Assembly (NCBI RefSeq): GCF_029714405.1
Contig: NZ_CP121651.1
Location: 124,001-188,000, forward strand
DNA: 64,000 nt
Source of the DNA: Bradyrhizobium sp. CB82
Lineage (GTDB): Bacteria; Pseudomonadota; Alphaproteobacteria; Rhizobiales; Xanthobacteraceae
Direction: 5' to 3'
Position 1 is the stretch's first letter. Every line of letters begins with the position of its first letter. A model generated the notes under the pieces. The model saw only the letters and a program-made list of their open reading frames with translations. It searched no databases and had not been told where the DNA came from. The position numbers and the translations under genes are program-made. Shown here piece after piece: positions 30,330-39,472 of this stretch.

Positions 30330-30582
30330 CCAGATACTTTGCACCCATTTTTCCGATGTTTGCAGGGTCTGCCGATGGGCCATGCTGTCATACGAACTTC
30401 GCGCGGCCTCCCTTGAGGGGAACTCGTACTCAGTCACTCCCTCCACTGGATCCTGTCCCTCCAGGGTGTGGTTAGACCCGAGCGGGGTGACCCTCCAACG
30501 CTTCATTCACGCGCTGCCGATAGGTATTGAGTACCTCCCGGTCAAAAATTTCACGGCAAACGAACACGACATACGCAGGCAT
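30330..30582 (-). pseudogene. DUF1330-like protein B, decayed
   Basis: Begins at ATG 30582 as MPAYVVFVCREIFDREVLNTY, the usual DUF1330 opening, but hits a stop after GHPARV. Homology resumes in another frame (TLEGQDPVEGVTEYEFPSRE). It lies directly behind a second decayed DUF1330 gene. Not expected to make a functional protein. Confidence 0.55.
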
Positions 30583-30589
30583 GCGAGCA

Positions 30590-30877
30590 CTGGCTTTGCC
30601 GGTAGGCGCGACTCCGCTCTCCACGAGCATGCCGAGATATTCATTGCCCTCCCGACATATGCATCACCGTTGAACCAATCGACCGTTCGCTCGAACGGAG
30701 GGAATTCAGCCAACACGATTCCTCGACGTGCTCATCCTGATCCGCGTCGAGCACCTCGAATGGAGCGTACCCTGCGAGCACATCTACATTCTCGGGGTAC
30801 CGCGCTTTCTGCCAGTAGCGCTCGAGCCCCGCAGGGTTCTTCACCGCCTGGCAGACATAAACAAGGTAGCTAGACAT
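30590..30877 (-). pseudogene. DUF1330-like protein A, decayed
   Basis: Starts at ATG 30877 after a strong AAGGAGG site as MSSYLVYVCQAVKNPAGLERY. The frame is lost at about 30715, where the family motif continues in another frame as MLAEFPPFERTVDWFNGDAY, then shifts again. Two tandem genes of one small family have decayed here. Confidence 0.6.
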
Positions 30878-31106
30878 GGCGTACACCTCCTTTAAGACCC
30901 ATTCTGCAGTCTCCAGCAATGGGAGACCCCACACAGGCTCGCGTAGAAAATATTGACCTGCCTATGGAGACCAAGCCACCCACGTGGCGCGTTATGAGCG
31001 CGCCGCGGAAGGGCGGACGAGATCGCCCGGCGTACGGATCAGTTGGCCCATCGTGAAGGTCGCCGAGCGTCCGGATTGAGGCACGCCTCTAAAGGCGAAT
31101 GCAGGC

Positions 31107-31551
31107 TTAGACACTTGAGCTCAATTCCCTTATAGAGGCTTCCGTGAATTCCCTCAGTTGGTCGTGTTCCTCACTGCGCTGCTGCAAGCGCTGCCTCAAC
31201 TCATCGAAGTGTTCTGTTGGGTTCGGCATAGGCTGCGATAACACCGCGCAATAATTCCTCGGTTCAGTTCACTACTCTGCTCGACGATACCAGTCGCATG
31301 CGCTCAACCGCAGAGTAAAGATTGCTGATAACCTCGGGTCCCTCGGCTTGGTGGCTCCATGCTTGCGCTCAGCATCTCGTCGCTTCAATGATGAATTCGG
31401 AATAGAGTTTTTGGCGTTGCCCTACATGGTGCAAACGCGTCTGAGTACCGAGCAACTTGTGCTGTGTGAACCAGGAAGCGGCAAATGTCGACACTCCGCC
31501 GATCAGTGAGCCGATCAATCCGGCGATTGCTGAAAGGATTGCAGAATCCAT
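31107..31551 (-). pseudogene. Small membrane protein, broken by stops and frameshift
   Basis: Starts MDSAILSAIAGLIGSLIGG with a membrane helix, then SWFTQH and LYSEFIIEATR, ending at a stop at 31369. After that stop the same frame continues AQAWSHQAEGPEVISNLYSA and then VERMRLVS. After a further stop, TEELLRGVIAAYAEPNRT follows, and a C-terminal part in another frame ends at 31107. The native protein would be about 140 residues. Confidence 0.65.
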
Positions 31552-31657
31552 TTTTGAATGTCCGAGGCGAAGGCTGCATGTCTAAATCGGTGAACACACT
31601 ATTCAAGTCATCCAGGCAGCGACGGAGCCCTTACTTAACACTTCTGGCTCGTCGCCC

Positions 31658-31912
31658 TTATGAAAGGCCGCGCTCCTCCAGCCAGTCGACGTAGAGCAGA
31701 CGTTCGGCGAACAACCACGCGCCGTCGATCTTCACGAAGGCGTCGAGGTAGCGCAGATAGGCGACCATCATGCGTCGCTTTTCCCCGTCCATCGTGAGGT
31801 GATGCGCAATGCAGTAGGCTTCGCCCGTTGCGCGATCGCCATTCAGGCTGAAGATCGTGCGCTGCCCGACGAAATGCATCGTGGCGGCGTACCGATTCAG
31901 GTCTGCGAACAC
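31658..31912 (-). CDS. SnoaL/NTF2-like domain protein, N-terminally cut
   Basis: An 84-residue frame that reads as the C-terminal half of a SnoaL-like (NTF2-fold) protein: MHFVGQRTIFSLNGDRATGE, HHLTMDGEKRRMMVAYLRYLD and GAWLFAERLLYVDW. The family normally has about 130-150 residues and the N-terminal helices are missing. The only start is a GTG without a good ribosome site, so it is probably a remnant. Confidence 0.55.
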   Translation of the reverse strand: MFADLNRYAATMHFVGQRTIFSLNGDRATGEAYCIAHHLTMDGEKRRMMVAYLRYLDAFVKIDGAWLFAERLLYVDWLEERGLS

Positions 31913-31989
31913 AGCGCGAGCGATTCGGGCGCGTGCAAGCGCTCCTCCGGTGTTGCCAGCAACTCGGCGCGCCGGGCCTCGCTGAGCAC

Positions 31990-32222
31990 CCCGGTTCGGT
32001 CTTTCAATCCGTCAATCGGGGCCAGCGCAAATGCCGACCCTGCTGTTTGACGGGGACCCAGACTACCGGAAAGGTTCGGCCTTCTGCAGCGCGATGCTTG
32101 CAAGGGGCGTCTACTTTCATCCCAAGCACAACATGTTCCTTTGCGCCGCCCATACCGAGGCCGACATCGCCGCTGCTCTCGAGGCCGCGGAGCACGGCTT
32201 TGCAACCGTGGCGGCACTTTGA
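31990..32222 (+). pseudogene. Class III aminotransferase, C-terminal fragment
   Basis: The frame reads QSGPAQMPTLLFDGDPDYRK, then RGVYFHPKHNMFLCAAHTEA and ALEAAEHGFATV to a stop at 32222. This is the end of glutamate-1-semialdehyde-aminomutase-like class III aminotransferases. A stop precedes it, and the PLP lysine domain is absent. It faces the SnoaL remnant. Confidence 0.7.
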
Positions 32223-32382
32223 CTTTCGCAATCCACTCCCGCTGCCCAGACCAACGGCTAGCGCTTGACCCGAGCATCGCTTCCCGCGCCATGCGCGCGG
32301 CTTAGCCTTGACCAGGCTCAAATTGAAACTGTTGGACGTCGAATCCTCTCGCCACAACGCAGTCCGAAATGTTCACCAATTG

Positions 32383-33975
32383 TCACGGCTTATGGAGTTC
32401 GATAACCACGCCTTCATTGCCACGCAGAAGCAGCGACGTGCGCGGTGAAGCTTCGGCCGGCCGATCTAAATGCGTAGACAACAGCACGCTACCGAACCCC
32501 TCCCATTCCCACTTTCGCGGTTCGGCAGAGACGTTGAGCGCAATCAACAGTTCACTTTCGCCGAGGACGCGCCTGAATGCCAGGATGTCATTGCGCGACC
32601 GGATCGCCTGATACTCGCCGTGCTGCAAACAGGCATTCGCCCGTCGTAGCGCGAGCAATCGCCGAAACAGTTGCAGGATCGAATGCTCGTCGCGTCGTTG
32701 CTGGTCTACATTCGGCGTGCCGTTGGCCTCCAGCGGCAGCCACGGATCACCCGAGGTAAATCCGCCGGTGGGGGTGGCATCCCATCGCATTGGTGCGCGC
32801 TCGGGATCTCGACAAAGACCGAAGCCTTTGACGAGCTTTTCGAAGGGATCGTGAACGCGATCAGACGGGATGGTAACCCGCTCGCGGCCGATCTCATCGC
32901 CCATGTAAAAGAACGGCGTGCCCTTGAGCGTCATCAGCAACATCGCCAGTACGCGCATCTGATCTGGCCCGACCTTGCTGGCTATGCGCTGCTTGTCGTG
33001 TCCGCCAATCACCCAGACGGGCCACGCCCCCTGGGGCAAGGCGTTGAGATATGCGTCGACTGCTGCCTGCAGCGAAAGTGCGTCCCAATGAGAATCGAGC
33101 AACGCGAAGCTAAACGGTAAGTGAAGGCGCGGCCGTTCCGTGCCGTAGAAGTGGCCAATCCGGTCAATCTTGCCCTGAACCTCGCCGCACAACAGCCTGT
33201 CATCATAATCGTCCAGCACCTCGCGAATGAACTCGATGCATCGCATCGTCTCGGGCCGATCATCGGTGAACACAGGTGTCAAGCGTTGCGTGGGCGGCTT
33301 GTTCTTCTTTTCGGGATTGGGTGGATTGTCGCGGAGCAGGGCGTCCTTGATCAGGACAGCGCTGGCATCGACCCGAAAGCCGTCGATGCCGCGATCCAGC
33401 CAAAACCGCATAACATCCGCGATTGCCGCGCGCACTTCTGCACTACGCCAGTTCAAATCGGGCTGCTCGACGAGGAACGAATGGTAGTAATACTGGCCTC
33501 TCGCCTCGCACCATTCCCAAGCGCTGCCACCAAATCGGCTCAGCCAATTGTTCGGCGGGCTCCCCGTCTCCGACGGGTCGGCCCAGATATACCAGTCTGC
33601 CTTTGCATTATCGCGCGATCTATGGCTTTCAGCGAACCAGGCATGTTCGCTGGACGTGTGATTGGGCACCAGATCGAGAATGAGCCGTACGTCCGCATCG
33701 TGCAGCTCTGCAATCAGGCGGTCGATGTCATCGAGACTGCCAAATACGGGGTCGATAGCGCAGTAGTCGCTAATGTCGTAGCCGAAGTCGCGAAAAGGGC
33801 TCTTGTAGATCGGTGTCAACCAAACAGCATCAATGCCAAGCCATTTGAGATACTCAATTCTGGACAGAAGGCCCGACAGATCGCCCTTACCGTCTCCATT
33901 GGAATCCTGAAAAGAGACCAGTGCGATCTCATAGATCGCAGCAGATTTCCACCAATTATGGGGAGCATTACTCAT
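32383..33975 (-). CDS. GH13 alpha-glucosidase
   Basis: A 530-residue cytoplasmic glycoside hydrolase of family 13, acting on alpha-1,4- or alpha-1,6-glucosides. Visible regions: the N-terminal barrel start WWKSAAIYEI, region I DLVPNHTS (about 101-108), region II GFRVDAS with nucleophile Asp203, region III LLCGEV with acid/base Glu265 and region IV GGHDKQR (Asp327), where most members have NHD. QDSNGDGKGDLSGL supplies the calcium-like loop of oligo-glucosidases. A C-terminal beta domain follows. The start is ATG 33975; the TTG just before is less likely. It stands alone with no sugar transporter nearby. Substrate not certain. Confidence 0.92.
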   Translation of the reverse strand: MSNAPHNWWKSAAIYEIALVSFQDSNGDGKGDLSGLLSRIEYLKWLGIDAVWLTPIYKSPFRDFGYDISDYCAIDPVFGSLDDIDRLIAELHDADVRLILDLVPNHTSSEHAWFAESHRSRDNAKADWYIWADPSETGSPPNNWLSRFGGSAWEWCEARGQYYYHSFLVEQPDLNWRSAEVRAAIADVMRFWLDRGIDGFRVDASAVLIKDALLRDNPPNPEKKNKPPTQRLTPVFTDDRPETMRCIEFIREVLDDYDDRLLCGEVQGKIDRIGHFYGTERPRLHLPFSFALLDSHWDALSLQAAVDAYLNALPQGAWPVWVIGGHDKQRIASKVGPDQMRVLAMLLMTLKGTPFFYMGDEIGRERVTIPSDRVHDPFEKLVKGFGLCRDPERAPMRWDATPTGGFTSGDPWLPLEANGTPNVDQQRRDEHSILQLFRRLLALRRANACLQHGEYQAIRSRNDILAFRRVLGESELLIALNVSAEPRKWEWEGFGSVLLSTHLDRPAEASPRTSLLLRGNEGVVIELHKP

Positions 33976-34820
33976 CAACGGTCATATGGCTGGCCACGCA
34001 TTCGATTTACCAAGCTTGTGCAAAGGATTCAGTTCCATCTGTTCACAGTGCAGACCTCCTCTCCAGAGGTGGGAAAAAGCTGCGGCTCTGCACCGGCTAC
34101 CCGCTCGTTTTCGCTTGCCGGCGGGATTCTCCGCATCAGTTTAGCCTTCACGTTCCGCCAGCCAATTAAGCCAGTCTGATCGGTGGGCTAAGTGACCTAC
34201 ATAACATTCTGGGCAATCGTCATCCTGTATTGGTGATGCTGCGGGTCCTTGTTGCGACACCTCGAGCCCTCCAGCCAGAGCCTCGCGCCATCCACCTGCA
34301 CGGCCCCCGTCGAGTGCCATCGGCGGGGGCTTCACTCTCGTCCCCTCGGCTTACCGATCGTGATTGTCGCGCCGGCAGAGCTTTAAGATAACAAGCAAAA
34401 CCCGCCGGCATCGGCACCCACGGGCTTTCATGTCCAGTCGCGGGTCAGAAGGGGGCTGAGGAATCCACCCGCAGCCCCCTTAAGCATTTGCTTGCCTTGC
34501 TTGCACTGGCGATCGGACGGGTCCTCGACACCACACGTTGGCGAAGTGGATTTGGTGCAATCTGTTGTTGTGGCATCTGAAGGTGCTGCCTGTCCGAAAG
34601 GCGCGATGGCGGCGACGTGCGGGGTTATCATTGGGGTGCTAAACGGTGCCGCGGCCTTCGCCGCCACTATGGTCCGGCGCTCTTGGGCCCAGCGTTGCAA
34701 AAAAGCCATTCGGAAATTGTGGAGGAAAGCAATCAAATTGCGAGAGGGGTCTCGGTCTAACGCAGCGTTCTTGGGGAGGGGCTCTTGGGCGGGGGGCGCC
34801 TCGAAGTCCGGGAGCCGGGA
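33976..34820. other. Intergenic stretch with one strong hairpin
   Basis: No supported gene in about 845 bp. Frames on both strands are Arg/Pro/Ala-rich and have no family features. The only clear structure is the hairpin at 34449-34481. Confidence 0.4.
34449..34481. terminator. Perfect 10-bp hairpin, terminator-like
   Basis: AAGGGGGCTG (34449-34458) pairs exactly with CAGCCCCCTT (34472-34481) around a 13-base loop. It is symmetrical, so it may act on either strand. No T-run longer than two follows on the plus strand. Confidence 0.4.
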
Positions 34821-35018
34821 TCACTTGTCCACGACTAGAAGGTACGTGAAGTGAAGGGTTATCGGTGATTTTGATCCGTCCAACAGGATACGGAGGCTCT
34901 TCGGATGATAGCCAAGACCAACCACTGTTCCGGTCTTGCCGCCCAAACGCGGCCCCGCTGAGAGCTTTACCTCTATGCGAGAACCAACGGCAAATTCGCT
35001 CGACGAGGGTCCATTCAT
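34821..35018 (-). CDS. Small KOW-like hypothetical protein
   Basis: A 65-residue protein starting MNGPSSSEFAVGSRIEVK with a beta-rich core (GGKTGTVVGLGYHPKSLRILLDG) that resembles a KOW/SH3-like strand pattern. A family of this shape is common in Rhizobiales. The ribosome site is weak. Confidence 0.45.
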   Translation of the reverse strand: MNGPSSSEFAVGSRIEVKLSAGPRLGGKTGTVVGLGYHPKSLRILLDGSKSPITLHFTYLLVVDK

Positions 35019-35535
35019 CGCTGTCGCTGAGCCGTGAAATTACGCGCACCAAATATCAATCGGTGACGTTACTGATCGAAGAGATAAATCTATACGCATA
35101 GTGCCGCTATATTGCACGAGCACGTCAATGCTATCTGACATCGCGAGATCGAAATCCAGAGCTGTGCGCGGCACCGCTCGCCAACGACCGAGATGCGCAG
35201 CTGGCGCGTGCCTGGGATGCATTCCTGGTAGATAGATGCCGTCAGGGCCAGGACTTCCTCGTTGCGAGCAGCTCCTGGCCGACTACCGCTGTTCGACGCC
35301 AGTTCGACGCCACGCGGCGTCGCGACGGGCTTGATGACCGCGCCCGGATGCGCCGCGCAAAGCCGGCAAATGTGCACTGGATCTTGACCGACGAGCGTGG
35401 CCGGGATCCGGGACCGGCGCGCTTCGCGGCATGTAGCTGCACCAGCTTGTTCTCCGCCAAGCGGGTGGCAAGAGGATGGCTGACCCAGTGCCCTTAGTTA
35501 GGCGTTCAGGAGTATGCCCTCGAGGACCCTCTCAG
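35019..35535. other. Intergenic stretch left of IS256
   Basis: No supported gene. Overlapping frames on the minus strand (35090-35471) give no recognisable protein. It ends with the 9-bp target duplication CCCTCTCAG at 35527-35535. Confidence 0.4.
35527..35535. repeat. Target-site duplication of IS256, left
   Basis: CCCTCTCAG, repeated directly at 36964-36972 on the other side of the element. Confidence 0.85.
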
Positions 35536-36963
35536 GGGGATGTCCCGGGTTCTGTTGAATTTCTGAAGAGGTCGGCGTTGCCCACCTTGAGCCGGTAGGC
35601 TCGGGGTGCTGATTCCACAAAGGAGAGCAACGCCATGACGAGAGATATCACACCGGCTGGTTGGCCGGCGACCGGGGCTGTGGACGAAGCGTTTGCAGAA
35701 GTGCGGGCGAGCTTCGATCGGTTCTGCCTTGCGGCAGGGATCGAGGCGCTCGGCACGATGATGGAGGCGGATGTCACGGCGGCCTGCGGGCCGCGCCACG
35801 GTCGCGACGCGGCGCGGCGGGCGCACCGTTGGGGCCGAACGCGGGGACGGATCGGCTTCCACGGCGGCAAGATCGAGGTCGAGCGCCCGCGGGTCCGGGG
35901 CGTGGACGGCCGCGAGGTCACGATCCCGAGCTGGGAAACGGCGGCGGAGGAGGACTGGCTCGGTCGCTGGGCGATGAACCTGATGCTGATCAATGTGTCG
36001 ACGCGCCGGTTCGGCCGCGCTGTCCGGCTGCCCGAGGGTGACGTGCCGGCACCGCCCGGATCGGGGGTTTCGAAGTCGGCGGCCTCGCGGAGGTTCGTAG
36101 CGCTGTCGGCGGCGCGGCTGGCCGACTTCATGGCTGCCGATCTGTCCGCGCTCGACCTTCTGGTGGTCCAAATCGACGGGCTGCATCTCGGCGACGATCT
36201 CGTGCTGGTGGCCGCGATCGGGGTTGACGGCGAAGGCAACAAGCATCCGCTGGCGCTGGTGGAAGGGGCGACCGAGAACGCCGCAACGGTTCAGGCCCTG
36301 CTGGACAACCTGGTCTCGCGCGGGCTCGACCCGACGGTGCCAAGACTGTTCATCGCCGACGGCGCGAAGGCGTTGTCGAAGGCGATCCGCCGCACCTTCG
36401 GTTCGGCCGCTGCGATCCAGCGCTGCCAGATCCACAAGGCGCGCAACATCATGGAACGCCTGCCGAAAGAGCATCATGCGGCCACCCGTCGGGTGCTGCG
36501 CCAGGCCTGGGAGCTCGATGACGCCGACAAGGCTGAAAAATTGATCCGCAATCTCGCGCGTCGACTCGACCAGCAATGGCCCGGCGTAGCGGCCAGCATC
36601 CTCGAAGGCCTCGACGAAATCCTGACTGTCGTCCGGTTGAAGCTGCCGAAGGAGCTTCGTCGATCGCTCGCTTGTACCAACATCGCCGAGAACATGATGG
36701 GCACCATTCGCCGCGTCACGCGCAACATCAAACGCTGGCGGGATGCCGGCATGGCCTTGCGATGGGTCGCGGCCGGCATGATCGAGGCCAACAAGGGCTT
36801 CCGACGATTGAAGGCGCATAAGCAATTGTCGGTTTTGCGTGCGGCCCTTCAAGCTCGCCACAATCGCATGACGATCAACCCCGTTGCCCACGTCACGAGG
36901 GCCGCGTAACATTCATTCCGGCAACGTCGGCCCGACGTAGTTCAACAGCGATCGGGACATCCC
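35536..36963 (+). mobile_element. Complete IS256-family insertion sequence, copy 2
   Basis: A 1428-bp element. The left end GGGGATGTCCCGGGTTCTGT and the complement of the right end (GGGGATGTCCCGATCGCTGT) form the terminal inverted repeat. It is flanked by the 9-bp direct repeat CCCTCTCAG, the 8-9 bp duplication expected of IS256. An intact transposase and a perfect duplication point to a recent insertion. Confidence 0.93.
35635..36909 (+). CDS. IS256-family transposase
   Basis: A 424-residue Mutator-type DDE transposase. Catalytic strands: LLVVQIDGLHLGDD with the first Asp, LFIADGAKALSKAIR with the second, and NMMGTIRRVTRN near the Glu region close to the C terminus. QRCQIHKARNIMERLPK is the family-typical CxxH-containing helix. 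The start ATG follows AAAGGAGAG. No defects are visible. Confidence 0.95.
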   Translation: MTRDITPAGWPATGAVDEAFAEVRASFDRFCLAAGIEALGTMMEADVTAACGPRHGRDAARRAHRWGRTRGRIGFHGGKIEVERPRVRGVDGREVTIPSWETAAEEDWLGRWAMNLMLINVSTRRFGRAVRLPEGDVPAPPGSGVSKSAASRRFVALSAARLADFMAADLSALDLLVVQIDGLHLGDDLVLVAAIGVDGEGNKHPLALVEGATENAATVQALLDNLVSRGLDPTVPRLFIADGAKALSKAIRRTFGSAAAIQRCQIHKARNIMERLPKEHHAATRRVLRQAWELDDADKAEKLIRNLARRLDQQWPGVAASILEGLDEILTVVRLKLPKELRRSLACTNIAENMMGTIRRVTRNIKRWRDAGMALRWVAAGMIEANKGFRRLKAHKQLSVLRAALQARHNRMTINPVAHVTRAA

Positions 36964-36972
36964 CCCTCTCAG
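36964..36972. repeat. Target-site duplication of IS256, right
   Basis: CCCTCTCAG, identical to 35527-35535. Confidence 0.85.
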
Positions 36973-37032
36973 TACTACGAAGGATAGGCAGCTCATAGGC
37001 AGCGTCAGTGAGAGCAACCCGGCAGCAAGGAT

Positions 37033-37233
37033 TCAACCAAGCGAGACCGCCTGCGCCACCATGAGGCCAGCACCTAGGATGCAGATTAGGCCGGCAAAAA
37101 GCTCAAAGACTGACGGTCCGGGGCGGCCCACCGCTAACAGCGCAAGGATGGTCGCAATGCCGAACCGAATGCCCTGTGGCGTGAGGTTATCCCACCCGAT
37201 AATATCCCAGCCGATAACCGAAAGAAGACTCAT
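37033..37233 (-). CDS. Small two-span membrane protein
   Basis: A 66-residue protein starting MSLLSVIGWDIIGWDNL. Two hydrophobic segments follow: FGIATILALLAVG, and ELFAGLICILGAGLMVAQAV. GGAGAG just before the ATG supports the start. It lies downstream of the ATP-grasp gene on the same strand but 155 bp away. It could be an immunity-type protein by context, but this is speculation. Confidence 0.55.
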   Translation of the reverse strand: MSLLSVIGWDIIGWDNLTPQGIRFGIATILALLAVGRPGPSVFELFAGLICILGAGLMVAQAVSLG

Positions 37234-37387
37234 CTCTCCTGCCTCCTGTATTTGAAGCCTTTGTTACCCGGATTTCCGCGCGCGCGAGGCGGGTGACGGC
37301 GTCTAAGGCGCGTTTGGCGGAGGCGGCCAAGGCGAAGGGGCGTCGAAAATAAAAACTCGCAGCCGCCCGTGTAGGGCCTATCGCCGG

Positions 37388-38509
37388 TTAAGGCTCGTTG
37401 ATGATGCCCGGTGGAGAATACTTGGCATGGCTCTCGCCGTCCTCGGCGTAGCCTCGCTCCCACGCGCCAGAAGCGAGAAAGCCCGCGTAACGCAATCTTT
37501 CATCCCCGACGAGCCGAGTCGACGGCCCAAGCCGCTGATTGAGAAGTAGCGTCGCAAAGCAGCGGAGTAGGTCTGATCTTGGCTCGTCCTGTTCCACCCA
37601 CAGAAACTGCCCCATCTCGTTGACCTCGAGGAAGATATGTTCCCCATCGGGCGTAACGATGAGATCGATGCAGCCGAAGGCAAGTCCGAGCTTGCGCATG
37701 AGCGCGATACACCGCTCCTCGACCGTGCGTGGCAATGCTACAAGCGCCGGCTTGAGCGGCGCCACCATATCCGATCGCCAATCGAGCCGCGTCGAATCGC
37801 GCGACTGCGAGTCGAGACGGATGACCACGCAGCGCTCGTCCATGCAGATGACCCGCAGTTCGTAGGCCTTCTCGACCTTGCGCTGATAAATCGCTGGGCA
37901 GCCCGCAAGCGGCGCATCGTCCTGAAGGTTCTCCTGGCGCAGTTCGGTGGTGAAAAGCGCGTGGCGCTCGCCGCTCGATTGCCCATGCCAATGCGTCTGC
38001 AAATGCAGCTTGAAGATGACGCCCGCCTTACAATGCTCACCCCAGAAGCGGCGGATCTCATCGGGATCGTTGCTATAGAGCGTCTCCGGGATGGCAAAAC
38101 CACACTGCGCTGCTGCAATGAGTTGAGGCATCTTCAGCAACACCACCTCACGTGCCGCGATATCATTCACCCAGAAGGCGTCGGGCGCGATGAGCCGCCG
38201 CACGTTGCGGATGTGGTAGTCGCATTCGCGTGAAGCTACTGCCCAATCCGCGTCGGACATGCCAGGCGGCCGCATCGGTAACCCGCTGCGGCGGAACCAT
38301 ACCGTGCTCCAGTCGCCGCTGACTCCATGGCTCCGGCCATCACCAACGGAGACGGCCTGCGGGGCTTGCGCAATGTGCATTGATGACCGCAGCACCAGCG
38401 GCAGGTCCGGCGTGTAGACGGTTTGATGCCGCCCCCCTGCCTGCTCGATCGCCCAGCGGACCGCATGAATATGGATATCGAGTGGAAAGCCTAGAATGAG
38501 GACGGTCAT
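37388..38509 (-). CDS. ATP-grasp peptide maturase, MvdC/MvdD (graspetide) type
   Basis: A 373-residue ATP-grasp ligase. The N-terminal part (MTVLILGFPLDIHIHAVRWA, then TVWFRRSGLPMRPP) and the middle SRECDYHIRNVRRLIAPDAF and WVNDIA match the maturases that close side-chain ester or amide rings in microviridin-like peptides. The ATP-grasp core shows LLKMPQLIAAAQCGF, the ATP-binding Lys regions and the metal-binding end FGCIDLIVTPDGEHIFLEVN with the Asp, Glu and Asn ligands. ATG 38509 follows an AAGGGG site about 10 bases upstream. It is transcribed behind the putative precursor gene with an 85-bp gap. Expected to act in the cytoplasm on that peptide using ATP. Confidence 0.85.
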   Translation of the reverse strand: MTVLILGFPLDIHIHAVRWAIEQAGGRHQTVYTPDLPLVLRSSMHIAQAPQAVSVGDGRSHGVSGDWSTVWFRRSGLPMRPPGMSDADWAVASRECDYHIRNVRRLIAPDAFWVNDIAAREVVLLKMPQLIAAAQCGFAIPETLYSNDPDEIRRFWGEHCKAGVIFKLHLQTHWHGQSSGERHALFTTELRQENLQDDAPLAGCPAIYQRKVEKAYELRVICMDERCVVIRLDSQSRDSTRLDWRSDMVAPLKPALVALPRTVEERCIALMRKLGLAFGCIDLIVTPDGEHIFLEVNEMGQFLWVEQDEPRSDLLRCFATLLLNQRLGPSTRLVGDERLRYAGFLASGAWERGYAEDGESHAKYSPPGIINEP

Positions 38510-38594
38510 CGGACATCGACCCCTTGCTTTGAATATGGCTCGAGTGAAGGCATCCCCGCTGACCGACGCAAGAAGTCGGCGGGGAGAAAGTAAA

Positions 38595-38816
38595 TCACGC
38601 GTCGCTGTCGTTCGTGGGGCAGCCCGTGCACGTGCACGTATCGGCACGAGTCGAGACCGTGACGCCGCCGATCACGCCGCGCGAAATCATGCCGCCGGCA
38701 ATGTGGTCGATCTCGTCGATGGTAAGCAGCCGCGCGAGCTGGCGGGCGAGGATCCGTGGAGCCGCAGGCACGAGGCCTTTGGCGTCGTCCTTGGCAACTT
38801 TGCTGTCGTCGATCAT
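38595..38816 (-). CDS. Candidate RiPP precursor with double-glycine leader
   Basis: A 73-residue peptide starting MIDDSKVAKDDAKGLVPAAP. The leader ends LLTIDEIDHIAGG (Gly41-Gly42), the cleavage motif for C39 peptidases. The core begins MISRGVIGG and ends STRADTCTCTGCPTNDSDA. That tail has several Thr/Ser hydroxyls next to Asp residues, as needed for ester cross-links made by ATP-grasp maturases, plus Cys61, 63 and 66. AGGAAA precedes the ATG. It sits directly upstream of the ATP-grasp gene and has a perfect CRP-like palindrome 85 bp before its start. I do not match it to a named graspetide group. Confidence 0.75.
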   Translation of the reverse strand: MIDDSKVAKDDAKGLVPAAPRILARQLARLLTIDEIDHIAGGMISRGVIGGVTVSTRADTCTCTGCPTNDSDA

Positions 38817-38900
38817 GAGCAGTTTCCTGGTCTCTGGGTGCTGAAATAGGGTCCGCAGAAGCGCTCCGCTTCTCACGTTGCCAGACGTGGAGGCTACGAG

Positions 38901-38916
38901 ATGTGATCGCGCTCAC
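38901..38916 (-). promoter_or_regulatory. CRP-type palindrome upstream of the ATP-grasp precursor
   Basis: TGTGATCGCGCTCACA is a perfect TGTGA-N6-TCACA site, 85 bp before the start at 38816. The same half-sites precede the peptide array. Confidence 0.6.
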
Positions 38917-39227
38917 ACTCGTGCGCCCTAACGGGCATCGCGGGGAATTCTGGTTTGACCGCCTTTCCTGTTAGACGCACATCCAGGCGCTTAGATTTCA
39001 GCGCTCATGGTTCTGCGGTCATACTTTAGCGAAGAACCGATGGTCGCGACGAAAGCGGAAGGACGAAAGCGACTGGTTTATCTGCGGCAGGACTGGAGAC
39101 AGATATCGGCGGGCGATCGCTCGGCGAGGGCGAAGAGACTCGCCGTATGAAGCGCAGGCGCCGATCTCACCGCACGAAGCACCGCCAGCGGCTGCGACAC
39201 ACCGCCGACGGTTGCGGCAAAACTAAA
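38917..39227. other. Intergenic stretch
   Basis: No supported gene between the palindrome and the terminator of the next unit. Confidence 0.4.
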
Positions 39228-39256
39228 ACAAAAGAGGCCGCCTACCAAGACGGCCT
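39228..39256 (-). terminator. Rho-independent terminator
   Basis: On the minus strand AGGCCG pairs with CGGCCT and is followed by CTTTTGTTTT. It serves the gene at 39290-39472 and is nearly identical to the terminator at 11250-11277. Confidence 0.6.
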
Positions 39257-39289
39257 AACTGCTGTCGCCACCCGCTAGCCGGATGGCGA

Positions 39290-39472
39290 TCACGATGATG
39301 GCGATACATTCACCCGTATGGTGGCCCCTTCGTCGCCATAAGTGGCCATTCCCTGACGTGCAAATCGGACAATACTTGAGCTTGACTTAACCGCAACCCT
39401 ACGCCGGTGGACGATACGGATACGCGCACCGCGAATGGTCCGCCAGCTATGGGAAATTCTAATCCGAGTCAT
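39290..39472 (-). CDS. Small basic hypothetical protein
   Basis: A 60-residue protein starting MTRIRISHSWRTIRGARIRI with TTGGAGG 4-5 bases before the ATG. It is beta-rich and basic in the first half. A terminator lies 34 bp after the stop. Function unknown. Confidence 0.6.
   Translation of the reverse strand: MTRIRISHSWRTIRGARIRIVHRRRVAVKSSSSIVRFARQGMATYGDEGATIRVNVSPSS

Noticed and set aside
34492..34854. Plus-strand 120-codon frame
   Set aside because: It overlaps minus-strand frames of similar quality and crosses the small KOW-like gene; no family features.
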